From the NCBI RefSeq assembly GCF_022267375.1, contig NZ_JAIZBH010000001.1:1840001-1904000 (forward strand): a stretch of 64,000 nucleotides of DNA. Direction: 5' to 3'. Source of the DNA: Leptospira sanjuanensis. Its GTDB lineage: Bacteria > Spirochaetota > Leptospiria > Leptospirales > Leptospiraceae. Made by a program: the position numbers and the translations under genes. Shown here piece after piece: positions 1 to 18,591 of this stretch. Under the pieces are notes generated by a model. The model was not told the origin of the DNA. It ran no database searches and saw only the letters and a program-made list of their open reading frames with translations. How positions within the stretch are numbered: position 1 is the stretch's first letter; each line of letters begins with the position of its first letter.

Positions 1-96
1 GCACATACGTTATACGATTCGACTTCCTGGATCGTAAGGCAGGGTTTTGATTTCAAACAAAGAAGCGATCCAAAAAAAGAATATTCCGGTTCTTGA
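1..96 (+). CDS. C-terminal end of an unidentified protein (partial)
   Basis: Frame 1 is open from the window edge to a TGA at 94-96 and gives about 31 residues beginning AHTLYDSTSWIVRQGF. The other two forward frames stop within about 50 bases. The peptide has ordinary protein-like composition, so it is probably the 3' end of a gene starting left of the window. I do not recognise the family. It could also be a chance open frame, since only 31 codons are visible. Confidence 0.35.
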   Translation, partial: AHTLYDSTSWIVRQGFDFKQRSDPKKEYSGS

Positions 97-241
97 ATGT
101 TCTTTGTTATAGATTGAGGATCGTGTTTTTTGATTCGAATTATAAATCGTATATCAAAACAATTCCGAGAATTGGAGATTTGTTTTTGAGAAGGATCGTT
201 TGGGGAGAATTTGTCCGTTGTTCCGAGGATTTTACTTAATA

Positions 242-326
242 AGCGGTCGTCTCCGTCCTGATTTTGGACGGAGTGAGGTGTGGTCATAGAGAGCGAGGCG
301 CTTGAGTTTCTCGGTGACGGACCGCT
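242..326 (+). ncRNA. Candidate structured RNA (three-way junction)
   Basis: A 7-bp closing stem AGCGGTC (242-248) / GACCGCT (320-326) encloses two hairpins. One is a perfect 8-bp stem CTCCGTCC (251-258) / GGACGGAG (266-273) with a 7-nt loop. The other is an irregular arm built from GTCA/TGAC (283-286/315-318) and GAGA/TCTC (289-292/309-312). No ORF explains it. It matches no RNA family I can name; SRP, RNase P and tmRNA hallmarks are absent. It could equally be an interspersed DNA repeat rather than a transcript, and the strand is a guess. Confidence 0.3.
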
Positions 327-485
327 ACGGGCAAATTCGGTTCTATCATAAAAATCGAATAGACGCTAGATGAATTCAGAAGCATCCAACTATAGGGGAG
401 CTCCTACATTTTTTTTGCGGGTAGGCCGCGCATCGAATCAATCCAATTTCATTCTATAACTCGGCGGAACGCTCTCAGGACTCCG

Positions 486-513
486 CAAAATGCTCCCTAC
501 GGGTCGCATTTTG
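486..513. repeat. Hairpin element with CCCTACGGG tip
   Basis: An 8-bp stem CAAAATGC / GCATTTTG carries an inner CCC-TAC-GGG mini-hairpin. From memory, GCTCCCTACGGGTCGC-like strings are common between genes in Leptospira, so this is probably one copy of an interspersed palindromic repeat. It lies just outside the terminator of the lipoprotein gene. Confidence 0.4.
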
Positions 514-536
514 GATCGCGTTGAACTCAGCCGTAC

Positions 537-573
537 AAAAAAAATCCCCGAGTCGACCCGGGGATTTTTTTTT
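537..573. terminator. Bidirectional Rho-independent terminator
   Basis: The sequence is A8, T, CCCCG (546-550), an 8-nt loop, CGGGG (559-563), then A and T9. The stem is GC-rich and flanked by A/T tracts on both sides, so it can terminate in both directions. It lies 22 bases beyond the stop codon of the minus-strand lipoprotein gene ending at 596. Confidence 0.85.
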
Positions 574-595
574 ATTTTGAAAGGAAGTGTAAAAC

Positions 596-1834
596 TTATT
601 TCAAAGGTTTGAATTCTAAGGTAACCACTCCGCGAGTAGCCGATTTTACTTCCAAAGATTTGGTCGCTAAGAAGGAGAATCCTCTATCTTTTTTGTAAAC
701 CAATTCTTCTTGGAAAAGAGCGTCTTTACCCGGATAGATTACTTCCCACTCGGAACCGTTCGTATCGGAAGTTCTTACGTTCACTTCTTTCGCAGCCGTA
801 AACTCGGTCAGATCGTCTTTGAACTTAGTCGCTTCGTCCGCGTTCAAACCGGTAAACTTCAGAACGATCGGATTGTTTTCGGTGAGGTTAAACCATTCTT
901 CTTTTAACTGATTGTTCACTTTTTTAGAAACGGAAGTCGCCCATTCGGTGATCGCCTTTTCTCTGGAAACTTTTTGCGTGATGTCCGCGCCGCGTCCATC
1001 CGCGTTTCCACTGTCTACGATTTTACCGTCGCCCCAAAGAAGAACCACTTTGTAAGTTCCTGTTGCCGCGGTGTTATAGATGGTTCTTTCGAGAGCCTTT
1101 CCGTTTACGGATTCAAGGGGTTGCTGATCTTCGGTTTCCACGGTCGCAAGAACCAGAACTTCCGCTTGCAGAGCTTCCGCGAGAATCTTGATCAGAGGAG
1201 AACCTTCCACTTTCTCGGCGTCCACTTGATTCTTACCGACTTTCTTTGCGGTAAGAGCGGGATCGATGATCTTGTTTCCGCTTTTCTTCAGAGCTTTGAT
1301 GATCTCCGCTTCTCCGAAATTATTCGGACCTGCCGGAATTACGGGAGCTCCTCCCACTTTTCCGAGAACCAAAACCGCGACTCTAGGATTTCCTACGTCC
1401 GCGAGAAGGTTGTCTACCGCGGTGGAGATTTTGGATTCTTCCACTTCGCAGCGAACTGTGAGTTTTAACATCGGCTGAGTATCGATTTTGCCTTCAGCCT
1501 CGTCGATGATATCGTAGCTCTTAACGAATGCGTCCGTTTTAGAAAGAAGGCTGGAACCTAAACTTTCTCCATCGGAAGCCTTGCTCTTGTTGCTGATTTC
1601 TTCGCCGATTACTTTACGAACGGCGTTGATCTTTGCGTCTTTCAGAGCTCTTTGTTTTGCGATCTGCTTGTCTCCGTTATAAATGGGAGCCTCGCCGATT
1701 ACGGTAACCTTGTTACCTTCTTTTTCATAGAACTCTTTCTTCTTACCACGAGTGGATCCGGAAGAACCGCAGCTGACTGCGAAAGAGATAACTGCTAAGG
1801 CCGCGATAAGCCTGGTGGTAGGGAAACGATTCAT
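596..1834 (-). CDS. FlgT/LPP20-like lipoprotein
   Basis: A 412-residue predicted lipoprotein. The start MNRFPTTRL was chosen because an AAGGAG lies 9 bases before its ATG; upstream in-frame codons overlap the divergent gene and look non-coding. A signal peptide with lipobox AVSC (Cys about 22) is followed by a Gly/Ser linker. Residues about 40-130 have the pattern of the FlgT N-terminal/LPP20 fold ([10 protein letters not shown], then an Ala-rich helix [18 protein letters not shown]), and [10 protein letters not shown] opens a second alpha/beta domain that resembles the FlgT middle domain. In other bacteria such proteins are periplasmic or outer-membrane lipoproteins, some of them flagellar; here there is no flagellar neighbour. 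Transcription ends at the strong terminator at 537-573. It shares a 65-bp promoter region with the divergent muramidase gene. The exact Leptospira lipoprotein name is not assigned. Confidence 0.75.
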   Translation of the reverse strand: MNRFPTTRLIAALAVISFAVSCGSSGSTRGKKKEFYEKEGNKVTVIGEAPIYNGDKQIAKQRALKDAKINAVRKVIGEEISNKSKASDGESLGSSLLSKTDAFVKSYDIIDEAEGKIDTQPMLKLTVRCEVEESKISTAVDNLLADVGNPRVAVLVLGKVGGAPVIPAGPNNFGEAEIIKALKKSGNKIIDPALTAKKVGKNQVDAEKVEGSPLIKILAEALQAEVLVLATVETEDQQPLESVNGKALERTIYNTAATGTYKVVLLWGDGKIVDSGNADGRGADITQKVSREKAITEWATSVSKKVNNQLKEEWFNLTENNPIVLKFTGLNADEATKFKDDLTEFTAAKEVNVRTSDTNGSEWEVIYPGKDALFQEELVYKKDRGFSFLATKSLEVKSATRGVVTLEFKPLK

Positions 1835-1899
1835 TTTGTCGTTTTTCTCCTTGAAGAATAGGTTTGGGGGATTTTTGTAAACAAAATAGGAATTCTCGG

Positions 1900-3162
<1,263 letters not shown>

Positions 3163-3861
3163 AAAATCGTACGTGTTTGAGACTTCGACTCGAATTACGC
3201 TCGGAGGAATTCTATTCTTATTTTTGAATGTTTCCTTTTTATCCGCGGAAGAAGCGAAGTGGAAGGAATATTCTCTCCGAGAATTGATCGGAAGATTGAA
3301 ATATTACACATACGCGAAAGTGGCACAGAGTTTGCGGAGGGAATACCCTACCGCTCAGGAACAAGTTTGGGAGAATTCTTCCTGCACTCTTAGTTTACCG
3401 GAATTGCCGGGACCGTTTTTCTGCGGACTTTTGAAACAACAAAGCCCTTCTTCTTCCGAAACGTCCGGAAAAAATCCCGCGGCTTCTTCATCTTTATCTT
3501 CCGACAAGGTCACTTCTTCTCCGGAGGTTGTATCTCCGAATTCCGATAAACTTGCTTCCGCAACTCTGCCGCCGATTCCTTCTCAGTCGCTTGGAATGCA
3601 CGGAAATACGAAGGAATATAAGAATATTCAACTATACTCAGGAACCACGATCTCGGGCAGAAATGTGGTTCAAATCGTTTCCGAAGAAAATCCGGGGGAA
3701 TCACTGAGGGCTTTCTATCTAAACAACGGACAGCTCAGTCACTACGAATTTCAGGATAGAATCCTGATTTTCGATTGGTCCGGTTCCAAGTTGAACGCTA
3801 TCTTGGAAGTAAAAGTGGATTCGATCTTAAGACCGCTCGGCGGAAGAGAAATCCTATTTCC

Positions 3862-4713
<852 letters not shown>

Positions 4714-4714
4714 A

Positions 4715-4897
4715 TGTAGGAACTGCTACGATTTTTTAGTAGCAGATAACGGACGGTTTGAACGCAAATTGTGGGAACTCCAGCAAATTCTTATAAAACG
4801 CGACTCATTCCACATTCACTGAGAAAGTTGTGGGAACTCCTGCAAAAGATCGTAAACCGCGGCTGATTCCGTAGACGAAGTGTGGGAACTCATACAA
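4715..4897 (+). repeat. Four spaced copies of the GTGGGAACTC intergenic repeat
   Basis: Cores lie at 4715-4731 (TGTAGGAACTGCTACGA), 4770-4786 (TGTGGGAACTCCAGCAA), 4829-4845 (TGTGGGAACTCCTGCAA) and 4881-4897 (TGTGGGAACTCATACAA). Starts are 52-59 bases apart. The intervening 35-42 bases are similar but degenerate and include a shared CTGATTCCGTAGACGAAG-like stretch, so the full unit is about 55 bp. The first core also forms a perfect 7-bp hairpin CTGCTAC/GTAGCAG (4723-4745). The cores are too short and the spacers too similar for CRISPR. Confidence 0.7.
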
Positions 4898-4966
4898 GAA
4901 TCCCCGATTTCCGTCGGGAAAATTCTGCTTTGATTTTGATCGAAGATTCGAAAAGAATGTCTTCCT

Positions 4967-5815
<849 letters not shown>

Positions 5816-5883
5816 TTTAGAATCGATTTCCGTTTAGAAAACTACTTGTAATCGGATTCAACTTTTCTAAAGTTTTGCAATCT

Positions 5884-7068
5884 ATGCGATTGGAACACAA
5901 ACTCAAACGATGGGTGGAAGCGGGATTGATTCGCTCCGAACAATCGGACGCGATCTTACATTTCGAAGAAACCCGTAAAACACCGTATCTTTACTATTCG
6001 TTTATCATTTTAGGGGTGGTGGTCATCGGAATCGGCGTGATCGCCATCATCGCCGCGAACTGGGAAGAAATTCCGGATGTTCTGAAGTTAGGAGCCGGTC
6101 TCGGCGTTTTGTCCCTCGTAGCGGGGCTTGCATTTTGGAAACGGGAGAACGGAAATCTCCTAACGGTCTTTCTAGTTTTGAATTCGATCTTGATCCTGGG
6201 AATGATCGGTCTCGTTTCGCAGGTTTATCATCGAGGCGGAGAATACTACGAAGCCGCGGCTCTTTGGTGCGTATTGAACGTTCTCTTTTTGATCGCGACG
6301 GATTCAAAGACGTTGATTCATCTTTGGACCGTCGGATTTCAGATCTTCATTACGGGATGGATTTTGGATCAACCCGGCTGGGAGATGAATCGCTGGAATC
6401 AGTATTTTTATTTTTCCACGGTCGGATTCTTTACGATCTGGACCGCTTCCGAACGATTCTCCTTGGAATCCAGAAAGGCTTCCTTCTTTTTATGGGCGGT
6501 TTTATTTTTAGTGATCGGAAGTTCTTATTTCGGTTTCCGAGGAACCCATGATTATACGTTCTACGGAACTCCCGAAGAAAATCCCGCTCATTGGATGGAT
6601 GCGGTCCGACAATATCCTTGGACGCAAGTTCTGCTTCGTTTGTTCACGATCGTTCCGGGTATATTCTTAATTTTGAATACGGATGCGTTCACGAAATCGC
6701 AGAAGAAGTCTTTCGGCTTCAGTCTGATTATTTTCTTTCTTTTATATCTGCCGATTTATCTGCTCTATTCTCATGGAGAATCGGTTTCCGCAAGCGTTTG
6801 GAATCGGATCGTTTCCATGATTCCTGCTTTTCTTTTTATCGTATTTTGGCTGGGAATCGCTTCCGGGTTTCGCGCGCACAAACGGATTTTCGATCTCTCC
6901 GTTGCGATTATCGGAATTCGATTCCTGTATTTCTACTTCGACCTATTCGGAAGTTTGACTTATACGGGATTCGGTTTGATTCTTTCCGGGCTCTTGATCA
7001 TCGGATTTACGATCGGATATTTAAAATTGAAAGGAAGAGTGAGAACTTTCTTGGGAGAACAGGAATGA
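5884..7068 (+). CDS. DUF2157 polytopic membrane protein
   Basis: A 394-residue protein. A short cytoplasmic N-terminal helix region ([23 protein letters not shown]) is typical of DUF2157, followed by about ten hydrophobic segments beginning [24 protein letters not shown]. No enzymatic motif is seen and the role of the family is unknown. The ATG at 5884 is preferred to an in-frame TTG at 5875; neither has a clear ribosome-binding site. It overlaps the next gene by ATGA. DUF2157 and GDYXXLXY proteins are commonly adjacent or fused, so the two probably work together in the inner membrane. Confidence 0.75.
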   Translation: MRLEHKLKRWVEAGLIRSEQSDAILHFEETRKTPYLYYSFIILGVVVIGIGVIAIIAANWEEIPDVLKLGAGLGVLSLVAGLAFWKRENGNLLTVFLVLNSILILGMIGLVSQVYHRGGEYYEAAALWCVLNVLFLIATDSKTLIHLWTVGFQIFITGWILDQPGWEMNRWNQYFYFSTVGFFTIWTASERFSLESRKASFFLWAVLFLVIGSSYFGFRGTHDYTFYGTPEENPAHWMDAVRQYPWTQVLLRLFTIVPGIFLILNTDAFTKSQKKSFGFSLIIFFLLYLPIYLLYSHGESVSASVWNRIVSMIPAFLFIVFWLGIASGFRAHKRIFDLSVAIIGIRFLYFYFDLFGSLTYTGFGLILSGLLIIGFTIGYLKLKGRVRTFLGEQE

Positions 7069-7619
7069 GAACGTTCAAAATTCTTTTGATCCTTGCGTTG
7101 GCGACTCCGGTCGCATTCTTTGCATCCGAAATCGTATATTTGGAATTCGTAAAGAAGTCGGGAAAGGAACTGATTCTTCCCGTAAGCGGATATGATCCGC
7201 GCGATCTGTTATCCGGACATTATCTGCGTTACAACATCGAATACCAATCGTATTCTCTCTGTCAGGCGGCCGACGGTGGAGAATCGCTTCGTTCCAAGGC
7301 AAAGTCGAGCAAGGACGGTGGAACACATTGTGTTTGTTATTCGCATCCCGGAAAGATCGAAGAAGGGGACGGAACCTTTGTGGAAGGCTGTAATCCCGAA
7401 ACTCTTCAGGATAAAAAGATCTGCAAGCTGTATCTCCGCGGCGAATGCAGATACGGAAGATTTACGATCGGCAACGAACGTTTTTACGTGAATGAAACCA
7501 AGGCTCTCGATTACGAAAAACGCCTTCGGGACGAAAGCGTTCACATTCGTTTGAAGGTCGATGGAGACGGAAAGGCGATTACCGATTCTCTGATTTGGGC
7601 GGACGGATCTTCGCTGTAA
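7065..7619 (+). CDS. GDYXXLXY-domain membrane-anchored protein
   Basis: A 184-residue protein with an N-terminal membrane anchor ([23 protein letters not shown]) and an extracytoplasmic domain. The family signature appears as [11 protein letters not shown] (GHYLRYNI in place of GDYMRLRY). Five cysteines occur in the middle and could form disulfides. It is translationally coupled to the DUF2157 gene through an ATGA overlap. The last 41 bp overlap the 3' end of the convergent dehydrogenase gene, so the two transcripts are antisense to each other at their ends. Confidence 0.7.
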   Translation: MRTFKILLILALATPVAFFASEIVYLEFVKKSGKELILPVSGYDPRDLLSGHYLRYNIEYQSYSLCQAADGGESLRSKAKSSKDGGTHCVCYSHPGKIEEGDGTFVEGCNPETLQDKKICKLYLRGECRYGRFTIGNERFYVNETKALDYEKRLRDESVHIRLKVDGDGKAITDSLIWADGSSL

Positions 7620-8466
7620 CTTCGTTGAGACTGCAGAAGTCGTTTTCTCCGAAACCGGCTTTCATTCCAGATTCGTAGATCTCAGGAAGATTCTTACAAA
7701 GAGAAAGGTTCGTATCGGTTTGTTCGGCCAGTTCCATCGCGTGATGAACGTCTTTTCTCATATTCTTTAAAGAGAAATGAGTTTCGTAGTTTCCGGAAAA
7801 TACGAACGGAAATTTAAATTCTGCGATCCCCGATTTTGCGGCGGATTGCAGAAGGATGTCCTTTAAGATGTCCGGTTCCACTCCCGAGTTTTTGGCGAGT
7901 TCGAATCCTTCCATATATACCTGAAAAATGCCCGCTTGGATCATGTTCAGTGCGAGTTTCGCTTTTTGTCCGCTCCCTACCGAACCACAATAAACCGTAT
8001 TCTTTCCGCAAATAACAAAGAAGAATTGAATGTCGGCGACTTCTTCCCGATTGGCTCCCACCATAAAAAGAATCTGTCCGTCTCTCGCCGCGTTTTTGGA
8101 ACCGGTCATGGGAGAATCGTAAAATCGAATTCCGCGTCGGGAACATTCTTCCGCGAGTTTGAGGGTGAGGGGAAGAGAAGTGGTTCCGCAATCGAGGATG
8201 ATCTTGGGTTTTACATCGAGAAGTCCGGACGAGATCGTTTCCCGGATTACCACCTCGTCTTCCGTCAGACAAAGGATCACAAGATCGGCGCCTTTGGCGG
8301 CTTCCGAAGGAGAATCAAAAAGAAGAACGTTTTCCGATTTTAGATCGTAGAGTTTGGAAAGATTTCTGGAATAGAGGCGGAGTTTTTGATTTTCCTTGGC
8401 GAGGTTGATTGCCATACCTCGTCCCATAATTCCCGTTCCGATGATGGATATTGTGTATTCTTTCAT
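7579..8466 (-). CDS. 3-hydroxyisobutyrate/beta-hydroxyacid dehydrogenase family oxidoreductase
   Basis: A 295-residue NAD(P)-dependent enzyme. The Rossmann motif GTGIMG (10-15) is followed by a second strand LYSRN with Arg34, suggesting NADP preference. The substrate-binding motif [14 protein letters not shown] (about 117-130) and the catalytic-Lys segment [16 protein letters not shown] (Lys about 170) are intact. The family includes HIBADH, tartronate semialdehyde reductase and succinic semialdehyde/glyoxylate reductases (GLYR); the substrate cannot be told from sequence. The ATG has no clear Shine-Dalgarno and sits in an AT-rich TATAATG context. The 3' end overlaps the convergent GDYXXLXY gene by 41 bp. 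Confidence 0.8.
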   Translation of the reverse strand: MKEYTISIIGTGIMGRGMAINLAKENQKLRLYSRNLSKLYDLKSENVLLFDSPSEAAKGADLVILCLTEDEVVIRETISSGLLDVKPKIILDCGTTSLPLTLKLAEECSRRGIRFYDSPMTGSKNAARDGQILFMVGANREEVADIQFFFVICGKNTVYCGSVGSGQKAKLALNMIQAGIFQVYMEGFELAKNSGVEPDILKDILLQSAAKSGIAEFKFPFVFSGNYETHFSLKNMRKDVHHAMELAEQTDTNLSLCKNLPEIYESGMKAGFGENDFCSLNEVTAKIRPPKSENR

Positions 8467-8563
8467 TATAATATACTAAAATACTTTGCGTCGTTTTTAA
8501 ATTCGATAAATAATCGCCGATCGAAAAAATCAAACCGCACGGTTTTGAAAAGTCCGATTGCGA

Positions 8564-9331
<768 letters not shown>

Positions 9332-9344
9332 GATCGGTTCGATC

Positions 9345-10114
<770 letters not shown>

Positions 10115-10118
<4 letters not shown>

Positions 10119-10890
10119 TCTCTATAAAATAAGGCGGTGATCATATAACCGGTAAAGATCACCATTAAGAACGAAGTGACCACCGATTCTCTCGTGGCGC
10201 GACCTACGCCGATCGCTCCGCCCGAGGTTCTAAGACCGTGCGAACAGGAAATCGCGGAAACGATGATCCCGAACACGAACCCCTTAAAAATTCCCACATA
10301 CAGATCCTTCAGACCGGGAATGGAAGCGATTCGATCGAACACGTCTCGAAAATAGGTAAAGTAATCGATTCCCAGCTGGAAATACCCGACGATCGCTCCG
10401 CCTAAAATCCCAAGGATGGTTGAATAGACGCATAACACCGGTACCATGATCGAAAAACCGAAAATCCTCGGAAAGATCAGATAACGCACTGGATCGATGG
10501 ACATGACTTCGAGCGCGTCCACTTCTTCCGAAACCTTCATCGTTCCGATTTCCGCCGCCATCGCCGAACCGATCGACGCCGCGAGAATCAAAGCAGTCAT
10601 AAACGGGGACATCTCTCGGGTAAGAGTGATCGTCATCAAAAGTCCGATCTGTCCTTCGGCGCCGAAATCCTTAAGTCCGAGTCCGGTGTTCAACGACATG
10701 ATCATTCCGGTGAAAACGGCTACGATGGAAACTACGGAGATGCTTCCTACGCCGGTGATATACATCTGATCCAGAATTTCTTTCCGTTTAAAAAAACTGT
10801 AAGGAAGATTTAGAACACTCTCATATACCAGAAGGATTGTAAAACCGCTCGCGTAAAAAAATTCGGTAAGGCTTTCTTTGATACGTTCAC

Positions 10891-10894
<4 letters not shown>
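10115..10894 (-). CDS. mlaE: MlaE-family ABC transporter permease
   Basis: A 259-residue inner-membrane permease of the MlaE/TTG2B (DUF140) family. Hydrophobic segments include [20 protein letters not shown] and [29 protein letters not shown], the latter containing the conserved [17 protein letters not shown] region. The C-terminal [17 protein letters not shown] is conserved in the family. It overlaps both flanking genes by ATGA, so it is translated with the upstream unknown gene and with mlaF. Confidence 0.9.
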
Positions 10895-12282
<1,388 letters not shown>

Positions 12283-12330
12283 CTTCTTTAGGAAGTTTCG
12301 ACGGAATCCATTCTTTGGGGAGAATTTCTT

Positions 12331-13386
<1,056 letters not shown>

Positions 13387-13482
13387 GTTGCGTTTTTGGA
13401 CGGCGCCTATTTTAGGGGCCGAGCTTTAGAAACGACGTCTTCTAATTTGAGTCGCTCGTGTTCCGGAATGTGCGTTTTGTAG

Positions 13483-13501
13483 TTTGTAATATTTTATAAA
13501 A

Positions 13502-13516
<15 letters not shown>
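13483..13516 (-). terminator. AT-rich inverted repeat at metW 3' end
   Basis: Arms TTTGTAATAT (13483-13492) and ATATTACAAA (13507-13516) are perfect 10-bp complements with a 14-nt AT loop. The right arm lies inside the last metW codons. It has no GC core or following T-run, so it is a weak terminator candidate for the metYXW transcript or an incidental palindrome. Confidence 0.3.
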
Positions 13517-14119
<603 letters not shown>

Positions 14120-14137
14120 AACGTGGATCGTGTTTCT

Positions 14138-15238
<1,101 letters not shown>

Positions 15239-15351
15239 AGAGTTGCTTGCCACTTTCCTTTCCACCGGGTAACTTTTCAGTTACTTTCTTGGACGAGAAG
15301 GGAAAAGAAAAGTGGCGTCCGATTTCCAAAAAAGTCAGATCGCCTTCGGGA

Positions 15352-16656
15352 TCAAACTTTCTTCAGAGCTTCTTCCAGATCGAAGAGAATATCTTCGATG
15401 TTTTCCAAACCGACCGAAAGACGGATGAAGTCCGGAGTTACACCCGCGGAAAGTTGTTCTTCCGGAGTCAACTGTTGGTGCGTAGTCGAAGCCGGGTGAA
15501 TCGCCAAGGACTTCGCATCGCCCACGTTTGCGAGAAGGGAGAATAACTCGAGACCGTCGATGAACTTCTTCGCTTCCGCAACTCCTCCTTTGACTCCGAA
15601 CCCGAGGATCGCACCGTAAAGATCATTCTTATGATACTTCTTTGCTAATGCGAAATTCTTGTCCGTTTTCAAACCGGGGTAGTTGACCCAAGATACTTTC
15701 GGATGTTTACTCAGGTATTCCGCGACTGCGAGAGCGTTCTCGGAATGTTTGCGGATACGGAGCGGAAGAGTTTCCACGCCTTGCAGGATTTGCCACGCGT
15801 TGAACGGAGAAAGTGCTGCTCCGGTATCGCGCAAACCTTGCAATCTCGCTTTGATGATAAATGCGATGTTCGCTCCGCCGAACGGTTCGAACTTACCGAA
15901 AACATCCCAGTATTTCAGTCCGTGATAACTCGGATCCGGTTCGGTAAAATTTTTAAATTTCCCGTTCCCCCAGTTGAATTTACCGGAATCGATGATGATC
16001 CCGCCGATGGAAGTTCCGTGACCGCCTAAGAATTTAGTCAGGGAATGAACTACGATATCCGCACCGTGTTCGATCGGATTGACCAAATACGGAGAAGGGA
16101 GGGTGTTATCCACGACAAAAGGAACGCCGGATTCGTGCGCAACCTTGGCGATCGCGGCGAGATCCAACGTATCTAATTTAGGATTCCCCACGGTTTCCGC
16201 GTAAAAGGCTCTGGTCTTATCGTTCACGGCCTTACGGAAATTTTCGGGATTCGAAGGATCCACAAAGTGAACCTTAATTCCCAGTTTTGGAAAAGTATAA
16301 TGAAGAAGGTTATAGGTTCCCCCGTACAAGGAAGCGGAAGCGACGATTTCTTGTCCCGTTTCCACGATGTTCAAAAGCGCCAGCGTTTCAGCCGCTTGAC
16401 CGGACGCGGTAGCAAGCGCGGCAACTCCACCTTCCAAAGCGGCGACTCTTTGTTCGAGGACGTCGGTGGTCGGATTCATCAGTCTCGTATAGATATTTCC
16501 GAATTCCTGCAGGCCGAAAAGACGAGCTGCATGGTCCGTATCTTTAAAAACGTAGGACGTGGTCTGGTAAATCGGCACGGCTCTGGAAGTTGTGGTTGGG
16601 TCGGGGGATTGTCCTCCGTGGAGCGCGATCGTTTCGGGTTTATAATTTCTTGGCAT
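15352..16656 (-). CDS. metY: O-acetylhomoserine sulfhydrylase (aminocarboxypropyltransferase)
   Basis: A 434-residue PLP enzyme of the Cys/Met metabolism family, converting O-acetylhomoserine plus sulfide to homocysteine. Landmarks: [28 protein letters not shown], the phosphate-binding [19 protein letters not shown], and the PLP-Lys segment [16 protein letters not shown]. Length and the extra segment around 230-270 fit MetY rather than MetB/MetC. AAGGAG lies 9 bases before the ATG. A possible promoter on the minus strand has TTGACA at 16707-16702 and AGAATT at 16684-16679 (17-base spacer). It heads the metY-metX-metW direct sulfhydrylation cluster. Confidence 0.92.
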   Translation of the reverse strand: MPRNYKPETIALHGGQSPDPTTTSRAVPIYQTTSYVFKDTDHAARLFGLQEFGNIYTRLMNPTTDVLEQRVAALEGGVAALATASGQAAETLALLNIVETGQEIVASASLYGGTYNLLHYTFPKLGIKVHFVDPSNPENFRKAVNDKTRAFYAETVGNPKLDTLDLAAIAKVAHESGVPFVVDNTLPSPYLVNPIEHGADIVVHSLTKFLGGHGTSIGGIIIDSGKFNWGNGKFKNFTEPDPSYHGLKYWDVFGKFEPFGGANIAFIIKARLQGLRDTGAALSPFNAWQILQGVETLPLRIRKHSENALAVAEYLSKHPKVSWVNYPGLKTDKNFALAKKYHKNDLYGAILGFGVKGGVAEAKKFIDGLELFSLLANVGDAKSLAIHPASTTHQQLTPEEQLSAGVTPDFIRLSVGLENIEDILFDLEEALKKV

Positions 16657-16947
16657 TCGGCTAGTTCTCCTTTTCTCGAATTCTTAGAAATTGGTTTAGA
16701 ATGTCAAACAAAATTCCGTTATAGCAGACTTAATTTCTGTTTCTGTGGATCGATTTGTAAAAAAATTTCCATTGCAATTCTAGAGTTTTCTGATCTTATT
16801 CTCCCCCTAATGCCCGTAAATCGCATATTTTCCGATTTTAGATTCGTAGGAGGAGCGATTCAAGGCTCGTTTCTACCGATAATTGAGTATGCTAAAGATG
16901 AAGGAGAATGAACGGGATTTTTAAGAATCTTCGGTGATCCATCCGAC

Positions 16948-18591
16948 ATGACCAAACGCTCGAAATATCTATTTTCTTTCCTATTTCTTTTCTTTGCCAT
17001 TCAGACAGGAATTCAGGCTCAACTCTGGATGCCTCCCGGCAGACAATACATGCATCCCGCAGATCCGTTTACGTATGATCTCGGGATCAACAAATACCAG
17101 AACGACTACTATCTCTATGTCGCACCGACGGTGAACTTCAACTTCGGGGGGGATTTCGGAGCGTCTTTGACCGTTCCTTTGAACTTTTTGATGTATGACG
17201 TCGATCCGAAACAGGAGAATTCCAAAATCGGAAAGTTGCGTTCCTTCGATTACAACGAAAAGAGCGATTATCTTCGATTGATCAACAATATCTGGTTCGG
17301 ACAATACGGAAAATACACACCCGGAGAAGTCACGTATTCAGCGTATTTGGGAAAGATGTTCGACGGTTACATCGGACACGGAACGATCGTAAACCGATAC
17401 GTCAACAACCAACGACTGGATGTGTACAACGTGGGTCTTCAGGCCGACATCAACAGCGATTACGGAGGGGTGCAGGTATTTGCAAACTCCATTTACACGA
17501 GAGAAGTCAGTTCCGCCCGCGTTTATATCCGTCCTTTCGCCGTAGGATTCAAACTCTTTGATATCATCACGGGCCGCGCGAAATTCTTAACCATGTTGAC
17601 CGTGGGACAGGGAAACGTAGCGGACGAGGCGGGAAGAAAAAAGGTCTACGAAGAAGTCGGAGCGGAAGAGAAAGAATCTTATCGCGCTTTGATCGAAGAT
17701 CAAAAGACGAAAGAGAAAAAAGAGGAGATGATTCCCGCGGATAAAAAACCGGAAAAGCCGCAGAACCTCAAAGAACTTTTCAATCAGGATAACTTTAGCA
17801 ATCGTTTTGCGATCGGATACACGACCGCATTCGACAACAAGGCCCCTTTGGAATTGAAGTTCGATACGACCGGAAAACTAAGAGTGGACGACAACAACAA
17901 TCCTCTCGTAAAATCCACGGAGAAGTTGACGATCACCGGTTTCGACTTCGAATACAAATTGTTAAGCGCCAAATATATCGAACTCACTCCGTATTACGAC
18001 GTGAATAAGATCAAACAGATCGACGGAGCGAAAGGAACGCATTACGGAGCGATTCTTCGTTTGGGCGGCAAGGACATCTATCTTCAGGTAAAACCGGAAT
18101 ACAGAAATATGACCGCCAATTATATTCCGATGTATTTCGACAGTTTCTACGAATTGGAACGCTATCAAAGCAATCTGCAGAGCAATATCCCGCAGACGAA
18201 ACTCGAAGCGGCAAAGTTAGCCGATCCCGATGCCGCCAAGGTAAAAGGATACTTTACGACCGTGTTGTTCAGCTTTTACAGAATCGCCGTCGAATCCAAT
18301 TACGAAAATTATTCCGGACCGAACAACTCTCGGGTGTTCGTCGGGGTTTATATTCCATTGGGCACCTTGGTTCTGTTAAACGGATATTATATGAAGAAGG
18401 GTTTCGACGAAAACAAGGAAGCCTTTAAACTCGACGATCGTTCTCAAGGCGCCTTGGAACTCGCGATCAATCTCGGATTTGCAGCGGTTCGTTTGCAGAA
18501 CGTCCGCAAGTGGGTTTACAATACGACATCGAGTCAATACGAAGCGCAGGACGAACAGAAGGTTCTTTTTTCGAGCAACTTAACGTTCTAA
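16948..18591 (+). CDS. Predicted outer-membrane beta-barrel protein
   Basis: A 547-residue exported protein. Signal peptide MTKRSKYLFSFLFLFFAIQTGIQA is followed by many amphipathic, Tyr-rich strands (NDYYLYVAPTVNFNFGGDFGASLTVPLNFLMY). A charged Lys/Glu-rich loop (about 240-270) interrupts the strands. The sequence ends in Phe after a strand (KVLFSSNLTF), as in barrels inserted by BamA. I do not recognise a named Leptospira porin. No strong ribosome site precedes the ATG. The last 12 bp overlap the convergent rsmE gene. Confidence 0.7.
   Translation: MTKRSKYLFSFLFLFFAIQTGIQAQLWMPPGRQYMHPADPFTYDLGINKYQNDYYLYVAPTVNFNFGGDFGASLTVPLNFLMYDVDPKQENSKIGKLRSFDYNEKSDYLRLINNIWFGQYGKYTPGEVTYSAYLGKMFDGYIGHGTIVNRYVNNQRLDVYNVGLQADINSDYGGVQVFANSIYTREVSSARVYIRPFAVGFKLFDIITGRAKFLTMLTVGQGNVADEAGRKKVYEEVGAEEKESYRALIEDQKTKEKKEEMIPADKKPEKPQNLKELFNQDNFSNRFAIGYTTAFDNKAPLELKFDTTGKLRVDDNNNPLVKSTEKLTITGFDFEYKLLSAKYIELTPYYDVNKIKQIDGAKGTHYGAILRLGGKDIYLQVKPEYRNMTANYIPMYFDSFYELERYQSNLQSNIPQTKLEAAKLADPDAAKVKGYFTTVLFSFYRIAVESNYENYSGPNNSRVFVGVYIPLGTLVLLNGYYMKKGFDENKEAFKLDDRSQGALELAINLGFAAVRLQNVRKWVYNTTSSQYEAQDEQKVLFSSNLTF

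Larger units (their letters stand above)
97..595. other. Gene-free intergenic region with structured elements
   Basis: No convincing ORF lies between the partial gene and the lipoprotein gene that ends at 596. The stretch holds a candidate structured RNA (242-326), a variant of the window's GGAACTC repeat family near 390-410, a long hairpin with a CCCTACGGG tip (486-513) and a strong bidirectional terminator (537-573). The rest is AT-rich and featureless to my reading. Confidence 0.6.

Noticed and set aside
4715..4897. CRISPR array
   Set aside because: Cores are about 17 bp and degenerate, the intervening sequences resemble each other, and no cas gene is present.
6591..7064. Upstream in-frame extension of the GDYXXLXY gene
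   Set aside because: It runs through the DUF2157 gene in another frame; the ATGA start at 7065 with a membrane anchor is far better.
15239..15351. SAM riboswitch between metY and metX
   Set aside because: Only a 6-bp hairpin (GTAACT/AGTTAC) is visible; none of the SAM-I core motifs were recognised.
16267..16911. Long plus-strand frame antisense to metY
   Set aside because: It overlaps a clear metY gene and has Ser/Arg-rich, low-quality composition with no ribosome site; it is a shadow of metY codon usage.
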